Shown here: positions 20,118-29,569 of the stretch, piece after piece | Position numbering within the stretch: the first letter of the stretch is position 1 | Layout: each line of letters opens with the position of its first letter | The notes under the pieces: model-generated | Told to the model about the DNA's origin: nothing | What the model saw: the letters and a program-made list of their open reading frames with translations, nothing else | Database searches by the model: none | Source of the DNA: Gordonia jacobaea | GTDB taxonomy: Bacteria; Actinomycetota; Actinomycetes; Mycobacteriales; Mycobacteriaceae | Reading direction: 5' to 3' | DNA length: 64,000 bases | NCBI RefSeq assembly: GCF_001186365.1 | Contig: NZ_LDTZ01000013.1 | Coordinates: forward strand, 186,001 to 250,000 | Translations under genes and position numbers: made by a program

Positions 20118-20915
20118 TCAGTGGCCCAAGATCTTGCCGAGGAAGTCCCTGGCGCGTTCGGACTGTGGACTGTCGAAGAAGCTGTCCGGATCGGTGTCCT
20201 CGACGATCGCGCCGTCGGCCATGAAGATCACGCGGTCGGCCGCCTTGCGGGCGAAGCCCATCTCGTGGGTCACCACGAGCATCGTCATGCCCTCCTTGGC
20301 CAACGAGACCATGACGTCGAGCACCTCGTTGACCATCTCCGGGTCGAGGGCCGAGGTCGGCTCGTCGAACAGCATCACCTTCGGTTCCATGGCGAGTGCG
20401 CGTGCGATGGCGACGCGCTGTTGCTGACCACCGGAAAGCTGCGCGGGGTACTTGTCCTTCTGGCTGGCGATGCCGACGCGTTCGAGGAGCTCGAGCGCGC
20501 GCTTCTCGGCGTCGGCCTTGTTCTTCTTACGGACTTTGGTCGGCGCGAGCGTGACGTTTTGGAGAATTGTCTTGTGCGCGAACAGGTTGAACGACTGGAA
20601 GACCATTCCGACGTCGGCGCGCAGAGTGGCGAGGTCGCGGCCCTCCTCGGGAAGTAACCGTCCCTCGACGAGGATCTCGCCGGAATCGATGGGTTCGAGC
20701 CGGTTGATCGTGCGGCACAACGTCGACTTGCCCGAGCCGGACGGGCCGAGGACGACGACGACCTGTCCGGCGGGGACCTCGAGGTCGATGTCCTTGAGGA
20801 CGTGCAGCTCGCCGAAGTGCTTCTGCACGTTCTTGAGCACGATCATGTTGGTTCCGGTGGCGGGAGCCGGGGTCGCGGGTCCGACCGCCGAACCCCCTGT
20901 CGGTGAATCGGTCAT
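20118..20915 (-). CDS. gluA: Amino-acid ABC transporter ATP-binding protein GluA
   Basis: ATPase that powers the GluBCD uptake system from the cytoplasmic face. 265 residues: Walker [11 protein letters not shown]-loop VFQSFNLF, signature [15 protein letters not shown], Walker [13 protein letters not shown] and switch His in VVTHEMGF. I chose the ATG at 20915: the minus-strand -10 TAGTGT (20929-20924) ends 8 nt before it, suggesting a leaderless operon mRNA; a TTG at 20939 lies upstream of that element. The first 24 residues are a Pro/Ala/Thr extension before [12 protein letters not shown]. It heads gluABCD and is divergent from miaB. Confidence 0.94.
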   Translation of the reverse strand: MTDSPTGGSAVGPATPAPATGTNMIVLKNVQKHFGELHVLKDIDLEVPAGQVVVVLGPSGSGKSTLCRTINRLEPIDSGEILVEGRLLPEEGRDLATLRADVGMVFQSFNLFAHKTILQNVTLAPTKVRKKNKADAEKRALELLERVGIASQKDKYPAQLSGGQQQRVAIARALAMEPKVMLFDEPTSALDPEMVNEVLDVMVSLAKEGMTMLVVTHEMGFARKAADRVIFMADGAIVEDTDPDSFFDSPQSERARDFLGKILGH

Positions 20916-21027
20916 AACCGTCGACACTAATGCCGACAACCCTTACAGGCGCGCTGAATGAGAACCTCGGCGTTGCGCGTGTGGTGACCGTGAAGGCGAT
21001 TTGCACCGGCACCGTACCCTGGATCCA

Positions 21028-22578
21028 GTGAGTACGGAGTTGTCGGAGCGGCATGAGCTGCCGCGATCGGGGCGCAGCTATCAGGTGCGTACCTATGGCT
21101 GCCAGATGAACGTGCATGATTCCGAGCGCATCGCGGGTCTTCTCGAAGATGCCGGATATGTGCGCGCCGACGACGACGGCGATGCCGATCTCGTCGTGTT
21201 CAACACCTGCGCGATCCGCGAGAACGCCGACAACAAGCTCTACGGCAACCTCTCGCACCTCGCGCCGGTGAAGACGCAACGACCGGGGATGCAGATTGCG
21301 GTCGGCGGATGTCTCGCGCAGAAGGACAAGGACACGGTCTTGCGCAAGGCGCCGTGGGTCGACGTCGTGTTCGGTACGCACAACATCGGTTCGCTGCCTG
21401 CACTCCTCGATCGCGCCCGGCACAACGAGGAGGCGCAGGTCGAGATCCTCGACTCACTCGAAGCCTTCCCGTCGACGCTGCCCGCCAAGCGCGACTCGGC
21501 CTACTCCGGGTGGGTGTCGGTATCGGTCGGGTGCAACAACACCTGCACTTTCTGCATCGTTCCGTCCTTGCGTGGCAAAGAGGTTGATCGACGCCCCGGC
21601 GACGTGCTCGCCGAAGTCAAGGCGCTCGTCGACCAGGGCGTGCTCGAGGTGACGCTGCTCGGGCAGAACGTCAACGCCTACGGCATGTCGTTCGCCGACC
21701 CCGAACTGCCCCGCAACCGCGGCGCGTTCGCCGACCTCCTGCGCGCCTGCGGCGACATCGACGGTCTCGAACGAGTCCGATTCACCTCGCCGCACCCGGC
21801 AGAGTTCACCGACGACGTCATCGACGCCATGGCGCAGACACCCAACGTGTGCCCGCAGCTTCACATGCCGCTGCAGTCGGGTTCGGATCGCATCCTGCGG
21901 GCCATGCGACGCAGCTATCGCACCACCAAATTCCTCGGCATCCTCGACAAGGTGCGCGACGCGATGCCGCACGCCGCCATCACCACCGACATCATCGTCG
22001 GATTCCCCGGTGAGACCGAAGAGGACTTCGCCGCGACGCTCGACGTCGTCGAGCGTGCGCGGTTCTCGAGTGCGTTCACCTTCCAGTACTCGCCTCGACC
22101 GGGTACGCCCGCGGCAACGATGCCCGATCAGGTGCCGCCAGAGGTCGTCAGCGAGCGCTACCAACGACTGATCGCGCTGCAGGAGCGCATCTGTCTCACC
22201 GAGAACCGCAACCTCATCGGGTCCGACGTCGAGCTGCTCGTAGCCGCGGACTCCGGGCGCAAATCCGCCGACACCGGGCGGCTGACCGGCCGCGCCCGCG
22301 ATGGGCGACTCGTGCACTTCCGCGCGGGCGACGCCGCCGAGGCGATCCGACCCGGCGACGTCGTGGTCACGACCGTCACCGACGCCGCGCCGCATCACCT
22401 CATCGCCGACGGGTCCATTGCGTCGCATCGCAGAACCCGCGCAGGCGACGCGCACGAAATCAACGCCACCCCGACGACGGCGCCGGTCGGCGTCGGACTG
22501 GGTATGCCGGGACTGGGTCCGGCGCCGATGCCCGCCGTGGCCTCGACCGGATGTTCTTCGGGCGCCTGTGGTTCGTGA
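21028..22578 (+). CDS. miaB: tRNA-2-methylthio-N6-isopentenyladenosine synthase MiaB
   Basis: Radical-SAM methylthiotransferase that adds the 2-methylthio group to i6A37 of tRNAs, acting after MiaA (gene at 25756). 516 residues: N-terminal domain with three cluster cysteines ([31 protein letters not shown]), radical-SAM CxxxCxxC in [19 protein letters not shown], and a C-terminal TRAM domain. GTG at 21028 follows TACCCT (21015-21020) by 7 nt, a leaderless arrangement. After the TRAM domain there is a tail ending GCSSGACGS with two extra cysteines. Confidence 0.97.
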   Translation: MSTELSERHELPRSGRSYQVRTYGCQMNVHDSERIAGLLEDAGYVRADDDGDADLVVFNTCAIRENADNKLYGNLSHLAPVKTQRPGMQIAVGGCLAQKDKDTVLRKAPWVDVVFGTHNIGSLPALLDRARHNEEAQVEILDSLEAFPSTLPAKRDSAYSGWVSVSVGCNNTCTFCIVPSLRGKEVDRRPGDVLAEVKALVDQGVLEVTLLGQNVNAYGMSFADPELPRNRGAFADLLRACGDIDGLERVRFTSPHPAEFTDDVIDAMAQTPNVCPQLHMPLQSGSDRILRAMRRSYRTTKFLGILDKVRDAMPHAAITTDIIVGFPGETEEDFAATLDVVERARFSSAFTFQYSPRPGTPAATMPDQVPPEVVSERYQRLIALQERICLTENRNLIGSDVELLVAADSGRKSADTGRLTGRARDGRLVHFRAGDAAEAIRPGDVVVTTVTDAAPHHLIADGSIASHRRTRAGDAHEINATPTTAPVGVGLGMPGLGPAPMPAVASTGCSSGACGS

Positions 22579-22665
22579 ACCATGACGGCATGACCTGCCG
22601 GGCACCGTGATCTGCCGGGCCTTTTGAACTGCCAGCACCCAGCGACGAGAGATGAGAGGCGCGAG

Positions 22666-23349
22666 ATGAGCGACGAACCGCGCGAGGACAACACCGACGA
22701 CCGACTGCCGACGGCTCAACGAGCCAGCGGTGGTAGCACCGGTGATAGCACTGCCGACGGCGGGACCGGAAGTGACGACGCCGAGTTCGCGCAGTACGCA
22801 GACGATCTCCGCAAGGCCGAACGTAAGGTCGCGGGCGAGATCGATCCGGGAGCTCGCGCCGTGGTGGTCGCCGTCGCTGTGCTCGTCGCGATGGGCTCGC
22901 TGCTCCTGCCGCACACGGGTTCTGCGAACGGATTCGACGTGCTGACCTCGTCCGCGGCCGCCGCGACCGAACGAGTCGCAGTGGTGTCGAAGGTATTCGT
23001 CTGGTTCCTGGTGGTGTTCGGAATCTTTGGGTCGATGCTCGCGCTGGTCACCCGCCGATGGGTGATCGCGTGGATCGCGTTGTGCGGGTGCGCGATCGGC
23101 TGCGTCGCAGGCATGCTCGCGTGGTGGTCGCGGAACACTCCTGGTGTCGGGGGAGTGGCACCGCCGTCGGGTGTCGGCGCGGGGCTCGTCCTCGGCTGGT
23201 TGGCCCTGCTCGTGCTCACCTTCCACTGGTCACGCGTCGTGTGGGCGCGCAGCACCTACCACTTGGCGCTCGAAGAGGAGCGTCGTCGGGAAGCGGTGGC
23301 ACGCGAAGAGGCCGCCCGCAAACTGCAGCAGCGCCCGCGCGAGCGCTGA
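22666..23349 (+). CDS. Four-helix membrane protein of unknown function (Rv2732c-like)
   Basis: 227 residues: an acidic, Thr/Ser/Gly-rich cytoplasmic N terminus (1-60), four hydrophobic helices (about 65-85, 107-133, 140-163, 180-198) and a charged C-terminal helix of Glu/Arg repeats (LALEEERRREAVAREEAA). No catalytic motif is visible. Its position after miaB matches what I recall of Rv2732c in mycobacteria, whose function is unknown. The ATG at 22666 has GAGAGG 6 nt upstream. It is convergent with the DUF349 gene. Confidence 0.8.
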   Translation: MSDEPREDNTDDRLPTAQRASGGSTGDSTADGGTGSDDAEFAQYADDLRKAERKVAGEIDPGARAVVVAVAVLVAMGSLLLPHTGSANGFDVLTSSAAAATERVAVVSKVFVWFLVVFGIFGSMLALVTRRWVIAWIALCGCAIGCVAGMLAWWSRNTPGVGGVAPPSGVGAGLVLGWLALLVLTFHWSRVVWARSTYHLALEEERRREAVAREEAARKLQQRPRER

Positions 23350-23402
23350 GTACCAGTACCTGATCGAGTATCAGTACCTGGTCGAGCTCAGCCCCGGGCC
23401 GG

Positions 23403-24797
23403 CTAGCGGTCGGCGATGGCGCTCTGCGCGGCCTGCGCCCATTCGCGCCACTGGGCCGCCTGCTCGCGCAGCTTCTCCGCGTCGCGCTTCTTGCCGCGCT
23501 CGGCCGCCTTTGCTGCCTGGTCCTCGAGTTGTGCTGCGCGGTCGGCGAATTGCGCGGCACGCGCGAGCGCCTCGGGGTCGGTGCGCTGCCACTGCGCGTC
23601 CTCGGCGTCGCGAATCCGCTTCTCCAACGCACGCGCACGGCCTTCGAGGCTGTGCATCTGTTCGCGCGGCACCTTGCCGATCTCGTCCCACTTCTCCCGG
23701 AACGTCCGGAACTCGCGGCGCGCACCGTCGAGATCGGATGCGGGATCGATGGACTTCTCCGCCTCGTCGAGCAGGGCTACCTTCGCCGTCGCGTTGGCAC
23801 TGAACTCGGCGTCGCGCTCGGACGATGCCGCGTTTCTAGCAGCGAAGAAGACGTCCTGGGCGGCTTTGAACCGTTGCCACAGCGCCTCGTCGGCGTCGCG
23901 CGGTGCCCGCCCGGATGCCTTCCAGTCGGCGAGGAGTTCGCGGAAGGCGCCCGCGGTCGGACCCCAGTCGGTCGACGACGACAACGCCTCTGCCCGTGCG
24001 ATGAGCTCCTCTTTGCGTGCCTTGGCGCCAGCGCGTTCCCGATCGAGATCGGCGAAGTGGGCGCCGCGTCGACGATTGAACGCGTCGCGCGCCTTCGAGT
24101 ACCGCTTCCACAGCGCGTCGTCGGTCTTACGGTCGATGCCCTTGATGGTCTTCCACTCGTCGAGGATCGCGCGCAGCCGATCGCCCGCGGTCTTCCACTG
24201 GGTGGATTCTGCTCCGATGGCTTCCGCCTCGGTGGCGAGTTCTTCTTTGCGCGCGATGGCTGTGGCGCGAGCCTGTTCGCGCTCGGCCTTCAGCGAGTCG
24301 GCGACGTCGTCGGCACTTCCGACGATGACGGTCAATCGCTGCTCGATGGCAGAGACGTCGCCGATCACGCTGGCCTCGGGGAGGGTGTCGAGCAGATGTT
24401 TGGCTGCGGCCTGCGACTTGCGAGGATCGCCGGTGCGTGCGGCGAGGCGCTCTTCGAGAATCTCCACCTCTGTCTCGAGGTCGGAGTATCGACGCGCGAA
24501 ATGGGCGAGACCCTCGTCGATGGTTCCCGCCTGCCACGACCCGATCTCACGCTCACCGTCCGCGGTGATGAGCCAGACGACGCCCTGTTCATCGATCCGC
24601 CCGAACTTGCGGGGATCGAACGACTCATGCTTACCGACGGCAACTGCAGGAACAGGGGTCGGTGCCTGCGCGGCAGGTTTGGGTCCGGGACCGGGCCGAG
24701 GGCCGGGCTTGGGACCTGGCTTCGGCGGGCCGGGCCGGGGGCCGGGAGTCGGCTCGGATGCGGGTGTGGCCGGTCCGCTGGTGTCGTCGCTCGTCAT
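23403..24797 (-). CDS. DUF349 domain coiled-coil protein
   Basis: 464 residues. The N terminus (about 15-45) is a Pro/Gly/Lys low-complexity stretch ([15 protein letters not shown]). The rest is highly charged helix with three DUF349 repeats, each with a Trp-containing pattern ([41 protein letters not shown], the [20 protein letters not shown] copy). Relatives include what I recall as Rv2731; the function is unknown, though DUF349 proteins are linked in other bacteria to ribosome or nucleic-acid processes. Start ATG 24797 with GAGGGGA upstream. Its upstream region faces the Rv2728c-like gene. Confidence 0.88.
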   Translation of the reverse strand: MTSDDTSGPATPASEPTPGPRPGPPKPGPKPGPRPGPGPKPAAQAPTPVPAVAVGKHESFDPRKFGRIDEQGVVWLITADGEREIGSWQAGTIDEGLAHFARRYSDLETEVEILEERLAARTGDPRKSQAAAKHLLDTLPEASVIGDVSAIEQRLTVIVGSADDVADSLKAEREQARATAIARKEELATEAEAIGAESTQWKTAGDRLRAILDEWKTIKGIDRKTDDALWKRYSKARDAFNRRRGAHFADLDRERAGAKARKEELIARAEALSSSTDWGPTAGAFRELLADWKASGRAPRDADEALWQRFKAAQDVFFAARNAASSERDAEFSANATAKVALLDEAEKSIDPASDLDGARREFRTFREKWDEIGKVPREQMHSLEGRARALEKRIRDAEDAQWQRTDPEALARAAQFADRAAQLEDQAAKAAERGKKRDAEKLREQAAQWREWAQAAQSAIADR

Positions 24798-24997
24798 GGT
24801 GTGGTCCCCTCACAGCGTCAGTGGTGCCGCGCGTCACGGCTGCCTGTCACTACGTCCTGCGCAACTGGCCCCAGGACTCCACCTATTCAAGCAGGTCAGG
24901 GTTCTCGATGTGCGGCCTGCGGAACATCGCCGACGTCGCGGGGGGTGTGTCGGAGCTAGTCGCGGCATCGGGCACACCGTCGGCTAGCGTCGACGGT

Positions 24998-25759
24998 GTG
25001 CTGGCGTGTGTGGTTTTCGTCCCGAGCGCACCACTGGTCGTTCCCGAGTTGGCGGGACCGGACGCGGTGGACACCCTCGAGGTGCGCTCGGCTGTTCGCG
25101 ATGCGGGCGCGCTGCTCGCCCGACATGCGTCACGCTGGGTGGCGGTGGGGGCCGACGACCGCATCGCCTCCGCGAGGTCCGGTGCAGGCGAGGCGCAGGC
25201 CTCGCGCTCGATACCGACGACGGGCGGTTTCGGCAGGTTCGGCGTCGACGTACCGGTCTCCCTGGAACGAGCGGGTGAGGAGCGATCATCGGGACGTCTG
25301 CCGCTGTCGATGTTGATCGCCGGGTGGTTACGCGGACAGGTCGACGCCGCGTCGGTGCGTCCGATCGTCGTCGACCCCGACGTACGGCCCGAAGTCGCCT
25401 GCGAGCGCGGTCGTGCACTGGCGGCCGAGATCTCCGCCGACCCCGAGCCAATCGGGGTACTCATCGTCGCCGACGGTGCAACCGCGCTTGCGCCGAAGGC
25501 TCCCGGCGGGGGCCGACGCGACAGCGCCGTCGAACTCCAGCAGCGCATAGTCGAGGCGCTCGGGGCGGCTGACGTCGACGCGCTTCGCGGACTCGACGTT
25601 GCCGCGTGCGATGCCGACGGAGTCGACGGCAGGGCGGCGTGGCAGGTCGCCGCGGCGATCGTCGGCGACACCCTGATGGCGGCCGAGGTGTCCTACGCCG
25701 ACGCACCGTTCGGTGTCGGCTACGTCGTCGCGTCGTGGACACCCGAGGACGCGCGGTGA
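24998..25759 (+). CDS. Class III extradiol dioxygenase subunit B-like protein (Rv2728c-like)
   Basis: 253 residues, resembling the conserved actinobacterial protein before miaA, assigned to the class III extradiol ring-cleavage dioxygenase (LigB-like) fold. Visible points are the N terminus [16 protein letters not shown], which fits the first beta strand of that fold, and a central [19 protein letters not shown] cannot identify a complete iron-binding His set, so catalysis is uncertain. GTG at 24998 lies 7 nt after TAGCGT (24985-24990), a leaderless arrangement; longer upstream readings run through a non-coding spacer. Its stop overlaps the miaA start (GTGA). Confidence 0.75.
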   Translation: MLACVVFVPSAPLVVPELAGPDAVDTLEVRSAVRDAGALLARHASRWVAVGADDRIASARSGAGEAQASRSIPTTGGFGRFGVDVPVSLERAGEERSSGRLPLSMLIAGWLRGQVDAASVRPIVVDPDVRPEVACERGRALAAEISADPEPIGVLIVADGATALAPKAPGGGRRDSAVELQQRIVEALGAADVDALRGLDVAACDADGVDGRAAWQVAAAIVGDTLMAAEVSYADAPFGVGYVVASWTPEDAR

Positions 25760-26676
25760 GTGCTCGGTCATCCGGGGTGACCCCCATTGCCGTCGTCGGC
25801 CCGACCGCGACCGGGAAATCCGACCTCGCGCTCGACCTCGCGGAACGACTCGACGGCGACATCGTCAACATCGACGCCATGCAGCAGTACCGCGGCATGG
25901 ACATCGGCACGGCCAAGCTGCCACCACAGGAGCGTCGGGGCATCCCGCACCATCAACTCGACGTCCTCGACGTCACCGAGACGGCCACCGTCGCGCGCTA
26001 TCAGGAGGCCGCGTCCGCCGACATCGACTCCCTGCTCGCCGCCGGCCGCACGCCGGTGATCGTGGGCGGGTCGATGATGTACATCCAGGGGCTACTCGAC
26101 GACTGGCGCTTCCCGGCAACCGACCCCGCGGTGCGGGCCCGTTACGAGGCGATGCTCGACGAGATCGGAGTCGCGGCATTGCATCAGCATCTCGCGACTG
26201 TCGACCCTGCGGCGGCGTCGTCGATCCTCGCTACCGATGCACGACGGATCGTGCGCGCGCTCGAGGTCGTCGAACTGACCGGGGAGCCGTTCGCGGCGTC
26301 GGCGCCGAAGATCGGTGAGCCACGGTGGGGGACAAGGATTCTCGCGCTGGACCGCGACACTGCCGAACTGGACGAGAGGATTGCGCTCCGGACGCGGCTG
26401 ATGTTCGCGAACGGTCTCGTCGACGAGGTGGACGCGCTCGTCGAGGCCGGTCTGCGCGAGGGCGTCACCGCTCGTCGAGCAATCGGATATGCGCAGACAC
26501 TGGCCGCACTGGACGGCGAGTACGACCTTGCGACTGCGGAAGAACTGACCTTCATCGGCACCCGTAGATACGTGCGCAGGCAGCGGTCGTGGTTTCGCCG
26601 CGATCACCGCATCCATTGGCTCGACGCCGCGACACCCGCACTCCTCGACGCCGCGCTTGCGGCGGCGGAAGTCTGA
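25756..26676 (+). CDS. miaA: tRNA dimethylallyltransferase MiaA
   Basis: Adds the isopentenyl group to A37 of tRNAs reading codons that begin with U; MiaB then methylthiolates the product. 306 residues: P-loop [15 protein letters not shown] near residues 13-27, the DSxQ-like [31 protein letters not shown], and the C-terminal [14 protein letters not shown] tRNA-binding segment. GTG at 25756 overlaps the preceding stop (GTGA), so the two are translationally coupled. Confidence 0.97.
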   Translation: MSARSSGVTPIAVVGPTATGKSDLALDLAERLDGDIVNIDAMQQYRGMDIGTAKLPPQERRGIPHHQLDVLDVTETATVARYQEAASADIDSLLAAGRTPVIVGGSMMYIQGLLDDWRFPATDPAVRARYEAMLDEIGVAALHQHLATVDPAAASSILATDARRIVRALEVVELTGEPFAASAPKIGEPRWGTRILALDRDTAELDERIALRTRLMFANGLVDEVDALVEAGLREGVTARRAIGYAQTLAALDGEYDLATAEELTFIGTRRYVRRQRSWFRRDHRIHWLDAATPALLDAALAAAEV

Positions 26677-26702
26677 GAACCTCCCGCACGTATTCTGGAC
26701 GG

Positions 26703-27605
26703 GTGACGACGATCAGCGAGGCAGTGACCTACGTGAAGGGGCACGGCACCCAGAACGACTTCGTCGTGCTCACCGACCCGGCGGTCGAACTCGACCTCAC
26801 GACCGACTTCGTGGCGGCGGTCTGCGATCGCCAACGCGGTATCGGGGCCGACGGCATGCTGCGCGTCGCGCGGGCGGTGGCCCTCGTGCGCGCCGGCGTC
26901 CTCGACGAACTGCCCGACGGCGTCGACCCCGACGACTGGTTCATGGACTATCGAAACGCTGACGGCTCCATCGCCGAGATGTGCGGCAACGGCGTCCGCG
27001 TCTTCGCCCACTACCTGCGGGCCACCGGGCTGACGGATTCCGACGAGTTCACGGTGGGTTCGCGCGCGGGCGGACGTCCCGTGGTGGTGCATTCTTTCGA
27101 TGATCTGTTCGCCGACGTCAGTGTGCGGATGGGTCGGGTGACACTCGGAGACGACGCGACCGTGCGGATCGGCGACGACCTCTATCCGGGTGTCGCGGTC
27201 GATGTCGGCAACCCGCACCTGGCGTCCGTGGTGCCCGACATGTCGACGTCTGACCTCGCCGCGATCGATTTCTCTACCGGCGTCGTCCTGCCGGACGGCG
27301 TCTTTCCGCACGGCGCCAACGTCGAACTGCTGACGTCTCCCGAAGACGGCCCGCACGGTGGTCTGCACGCCACGATGCGTGTCTTCGAGCGCGGTGTCGG
27401 CGAGACCAGAAGTTGCGGAACGGGGCTGGTCGCGGCGGCGGCAGCGGGTCTGCAGACCCTCGGCCGCGACGCAGGCGAGATGGTCATCGACGTGCCCGGC
27501 GGAAGGGTGACGGTCACCGTTGCCGACGGTCATGCGACGCTGCGTGGACCGTCCGCACTGGTGGCCGACGGCCGATTCCGGGCGGGCTGGTATCGCGTCG
27601 ACTGA
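26703..27605 (+). CDS. dapF: Diaminopimelate epimerase DapF
   Basis: Interconverts LL- and meso-diaminopimelate for lysine and peptidoglycan. 300 residues with both catalytic cysteines: AEMCGNGVRVFAHYL (about Cys95) and ETRSCGTGLVAAAAAG (about Cys238), and the substrate segment DYRNADGS. The GTG at 26703 follows TATTCT (26691-26696) by 6 nt, a leaderless start. It follows miaA by 26 bp and precedes hflX. Confidence 0.97.
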   Translation: MTTISEAVTYVKGHGTQNDFVVLTDPAVELDLTTDFVAAVCDRQRGIGADGMLRVARAVALVRAGVLDELPDGVDPDDWFMDYRNADGSIAEMCGNGVRVFAHYLRATGLTDSDEFTVGSRAGGRPVVVHSFDDLFADVSVRMGRVTLGDDATVRIGDDLYPGVAVDVGNPHLASVVPDMSTSDLAAIDFSTGVVLPDGVFPHGANVELLTSPEDGPHGGLHATMRVFERGVGETRSCGTGLVAAAAAGLQTLGRDAGEMVIDVPGGRVTVTVADGHATLRGPSALVADGRFRAGWYRVD

Positions 27606-27686
27606 CGTGCCGCAGGCCCGCTGTACGGCGGCTCGGCGGATATCCACGTGCTCGACGGGGCGTCGGCGTGTCACCATGGATGGTGT

Positions 27687-29258
27687 ATGACCGAAACATC
27701 ACCACAGGTACATGACCTGCACGACACCCGTCCCGTCGACGCGAACGCACCCGCGATCGACCTCTCCCGCGATCTGATCGATCCCGACGATCTCGTCGAC
27801 CCCGCAGACTTCGGCGACCACGACGATTCCCGCGACCGTGCCCACACCCCGACGACCGGCGAGCTCGCACTCTCCGATCGCGCCTCGCTGCAGCGCGTCG
27901 CCGGGCTCTCGACAGAGCTCACCGACGTCACCGAGGTCGAGTATCGACAACTGCGCCTCGAGCGCGTGGTGCTCGTCGGCGTCTGGACCGAGGGATCCGC
28001 GGCCGCCGCGAAGGCGAACATGGAGGAGCTCGCAGCGCTCGCCGAGACCGCGGGTTCCGTGGTCCTCGAAGCAGTGATCCAGCGACGATCCTCACCCGAT
28101 CCCGCGACCTTCATCGGCTCGGGCAAGGCGCAGGAGCTGCGCGACGTCGTCGCCGACACCGGCGCCGACACCGTCATCTGCGACGGCGAGCTGACCCCTG
28201 CGCAGCTGACCGCGCTGGAGAAGGTAGTCAAGGTCAAGGTGATCGACCGCACGGCCCTCATCCTCGACATCTTCGCCCAGCATGCGAGTTCGCGTGAGGG
28301 CAAGGCGCAGGTGGCTCTAGCGCAGATGGAGTACATGCTCCCGCGTCTGCGTGGTTGGGGTGAGTCGATGTCCCGTCAGGCCGGTGGCCGGGCCGGCAGC
28401 AACGGCGGCGTCGGTCTGCGCGGACCGGGTGAGACGAAGATCGAGACCGACCGTCGGCGCATCCGTGAGCGAATGGCCAAGCTGCGCCGCGAGATTCGCG
28501 AAATGCGCACCGCCCGAACCACGAAGCGCTCTGCGCGGCTGCGGGGCGCTGTGCCGCGCATCGCCGTCGCGGGATACACCAACGCGGGTAAGTCGAGTCT
28601 GGTCAACGCCATGACGGGTTCGGGTGTGCTCGTGCAGGATGCGCTGTTCGCGACCCTCGATCCGACGACGCGCCGCGCGACTCTCGAGGACGGCCGCGAA
28701 CTGGTCTTCACCGACACCGTCGGCTTCGTCCGCCATCTCCCGACGCAACTCGTCGAGGCATTCCGGTCGACGCTGGAGGAGGTCGTCGATGCCGATCTCG
28801 TACTGCACGTCGTCGACGGCAGCGACCCGTTCCCCGCGGAACAGATCACGGCGGTCCGACGGGTCATCAACGACGTCGTGGCCGAAGAGGGAGTCGCGCC
28901 ACCCCCGGAGTTGTTGGTGATCAACAAGATCGATGCCATCGATGCGTCCCGGCTCACCGAACTGCGCGGCATGCTCGGCGCGGGCGGTAGTACGCACGGC
29001 CCCAACTCAGCGGGCGTCGTGTACGTCTCGGCGCGCACCGGTGAGGGACTGCCCGAACTGTTCGAGGCGGTCCGAGAGTTCGTGGGTCGCGACGACGTGG
29101 AACTCACCGTCGACATCCCGTTCACGCGAGGCGATCTGGTGTCACGAATTCACCGCGAGGGCGAGGTTCTCACCACAGACCACAGCACCGAGGGCACCCG
29201 GATGCGTGTCCGTGTGCCCTCGGCGCTGGCGGGAGAACTGGCCTCGTTGAAGCAGTAG
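27687..29258 (+). CDS. hflX: GTPase HflX
   Basis: Ribosome-associated GTPase that splits stalled or hibernating ribosomes. 523 residues. An acidic N-terminal extension (1-60) precedes the HflX nucleotide-binding domain. The glycine-rich linker has GGVGLRGPGETKIETDRR. The G domain has G1 GYTNAGKSSL, G3 DTVGFVRHLP and G4 NKID. The ATG at 27687 has no clear ribosome site. A four-codon frame, ATG at 27676 to TGA at 27690, ends overlapping the start. Convergent with ptsH, 4 bp apart. Confidence 0.96.
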   Translation: MTETSPQVHDLHDTRPVDANAPAIDLSRDLIDPDDLVDPADFGDHDDSRDRAHTPTTGELALSDRASLQRVAGLSTELTDVTEVEYRQLRLERVVLVGVWTEGSAAAAKANMEELAALAETAGSVVLEAVIQRRSSPDPATFIGSGKAQELRDVVADTGADTVICDGELTPAQLTALEKVVKVKVIDRTALILDIFAQHASSREGKAQVALAQMEYMLPRLRGWGESMSRQAGGRAGSNGGVGLRGPGETKIETDRRRIRERMAKLRREIREMRTARTTKRSARLRGAVPRIAVAGYTNAGKSSLVNAMTGSGVLVQDALFATLDPTTRRATLEDGRELVFTDTVGFVRHLPTQLVEAFRSTLEEVVDADLVLHVVDGSDPFPAEQITAVRRVINDVVAEEGVAPPPELLVINKIDAIDASRLTELRGMLGAGGSTHGPNSAGVVYVSARTGEGLPELFEAVREFVGRDDVELTVDIPFTRGDLVSRIHREGEVLTTDHSTEGTRMRVRVPSALAGELASLKQ

Positions 29259-29262
29259 GGGT

Positions 29263-29523
29263 CTACTCCGCGTCGAGGTCGGCGGCGACGAGCTTCGCGA
29301 TGGCGTCGAGCGTTGCCTGATCGTCGGATTCGACGACGACCGCGGTTCCCTTCTCGGCACCGAGCGTCATGATCAGCAGTGCCGATCCCGCGTCGACAGG
29401 TTCGCCTCCGACGACCGAGATCGTCACGGGTGTACCCGCGTCGGCGACTGCCTCGGCGATGATCGTTGCTGGTCGTGCGTGCAATCCGACGGCTGATCCG
29501 ACCTCGACGGTGGTGCTTGGCAT
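29263..29523 (-). CDS. ptsH: PTS phosphocarrier protein HPr
   Basis: Carries phosphate from enzyme I (ptsI, 33760) to the fructose permease. 86 residues with the active site GLHARPA (His15) and a C-terminal helix containing DAIAKLVAADLD. There is no Ser46-type HPr-kinase motif of the Firmicutes form. The ATG at 29523 has AAAGGAG 6 nt upstream. It is the last gene of the minus-strand fruR-fruK-fruA-ptsH cluster. Confidence 0.96.
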   Translation of the reverse strand: MPSTTVEVGSAVGLHARPATIIAEAVADAGTPVTISVVGGEPVDAGSALLIMTLGAEKGTAVVVESDDQATLDAIAKLVAADLDAE

Positions 29524-29569
29524 TATTTGCTCCTTTGCAGATGGGGTTATGTCGGGACTGGTGATCTCA

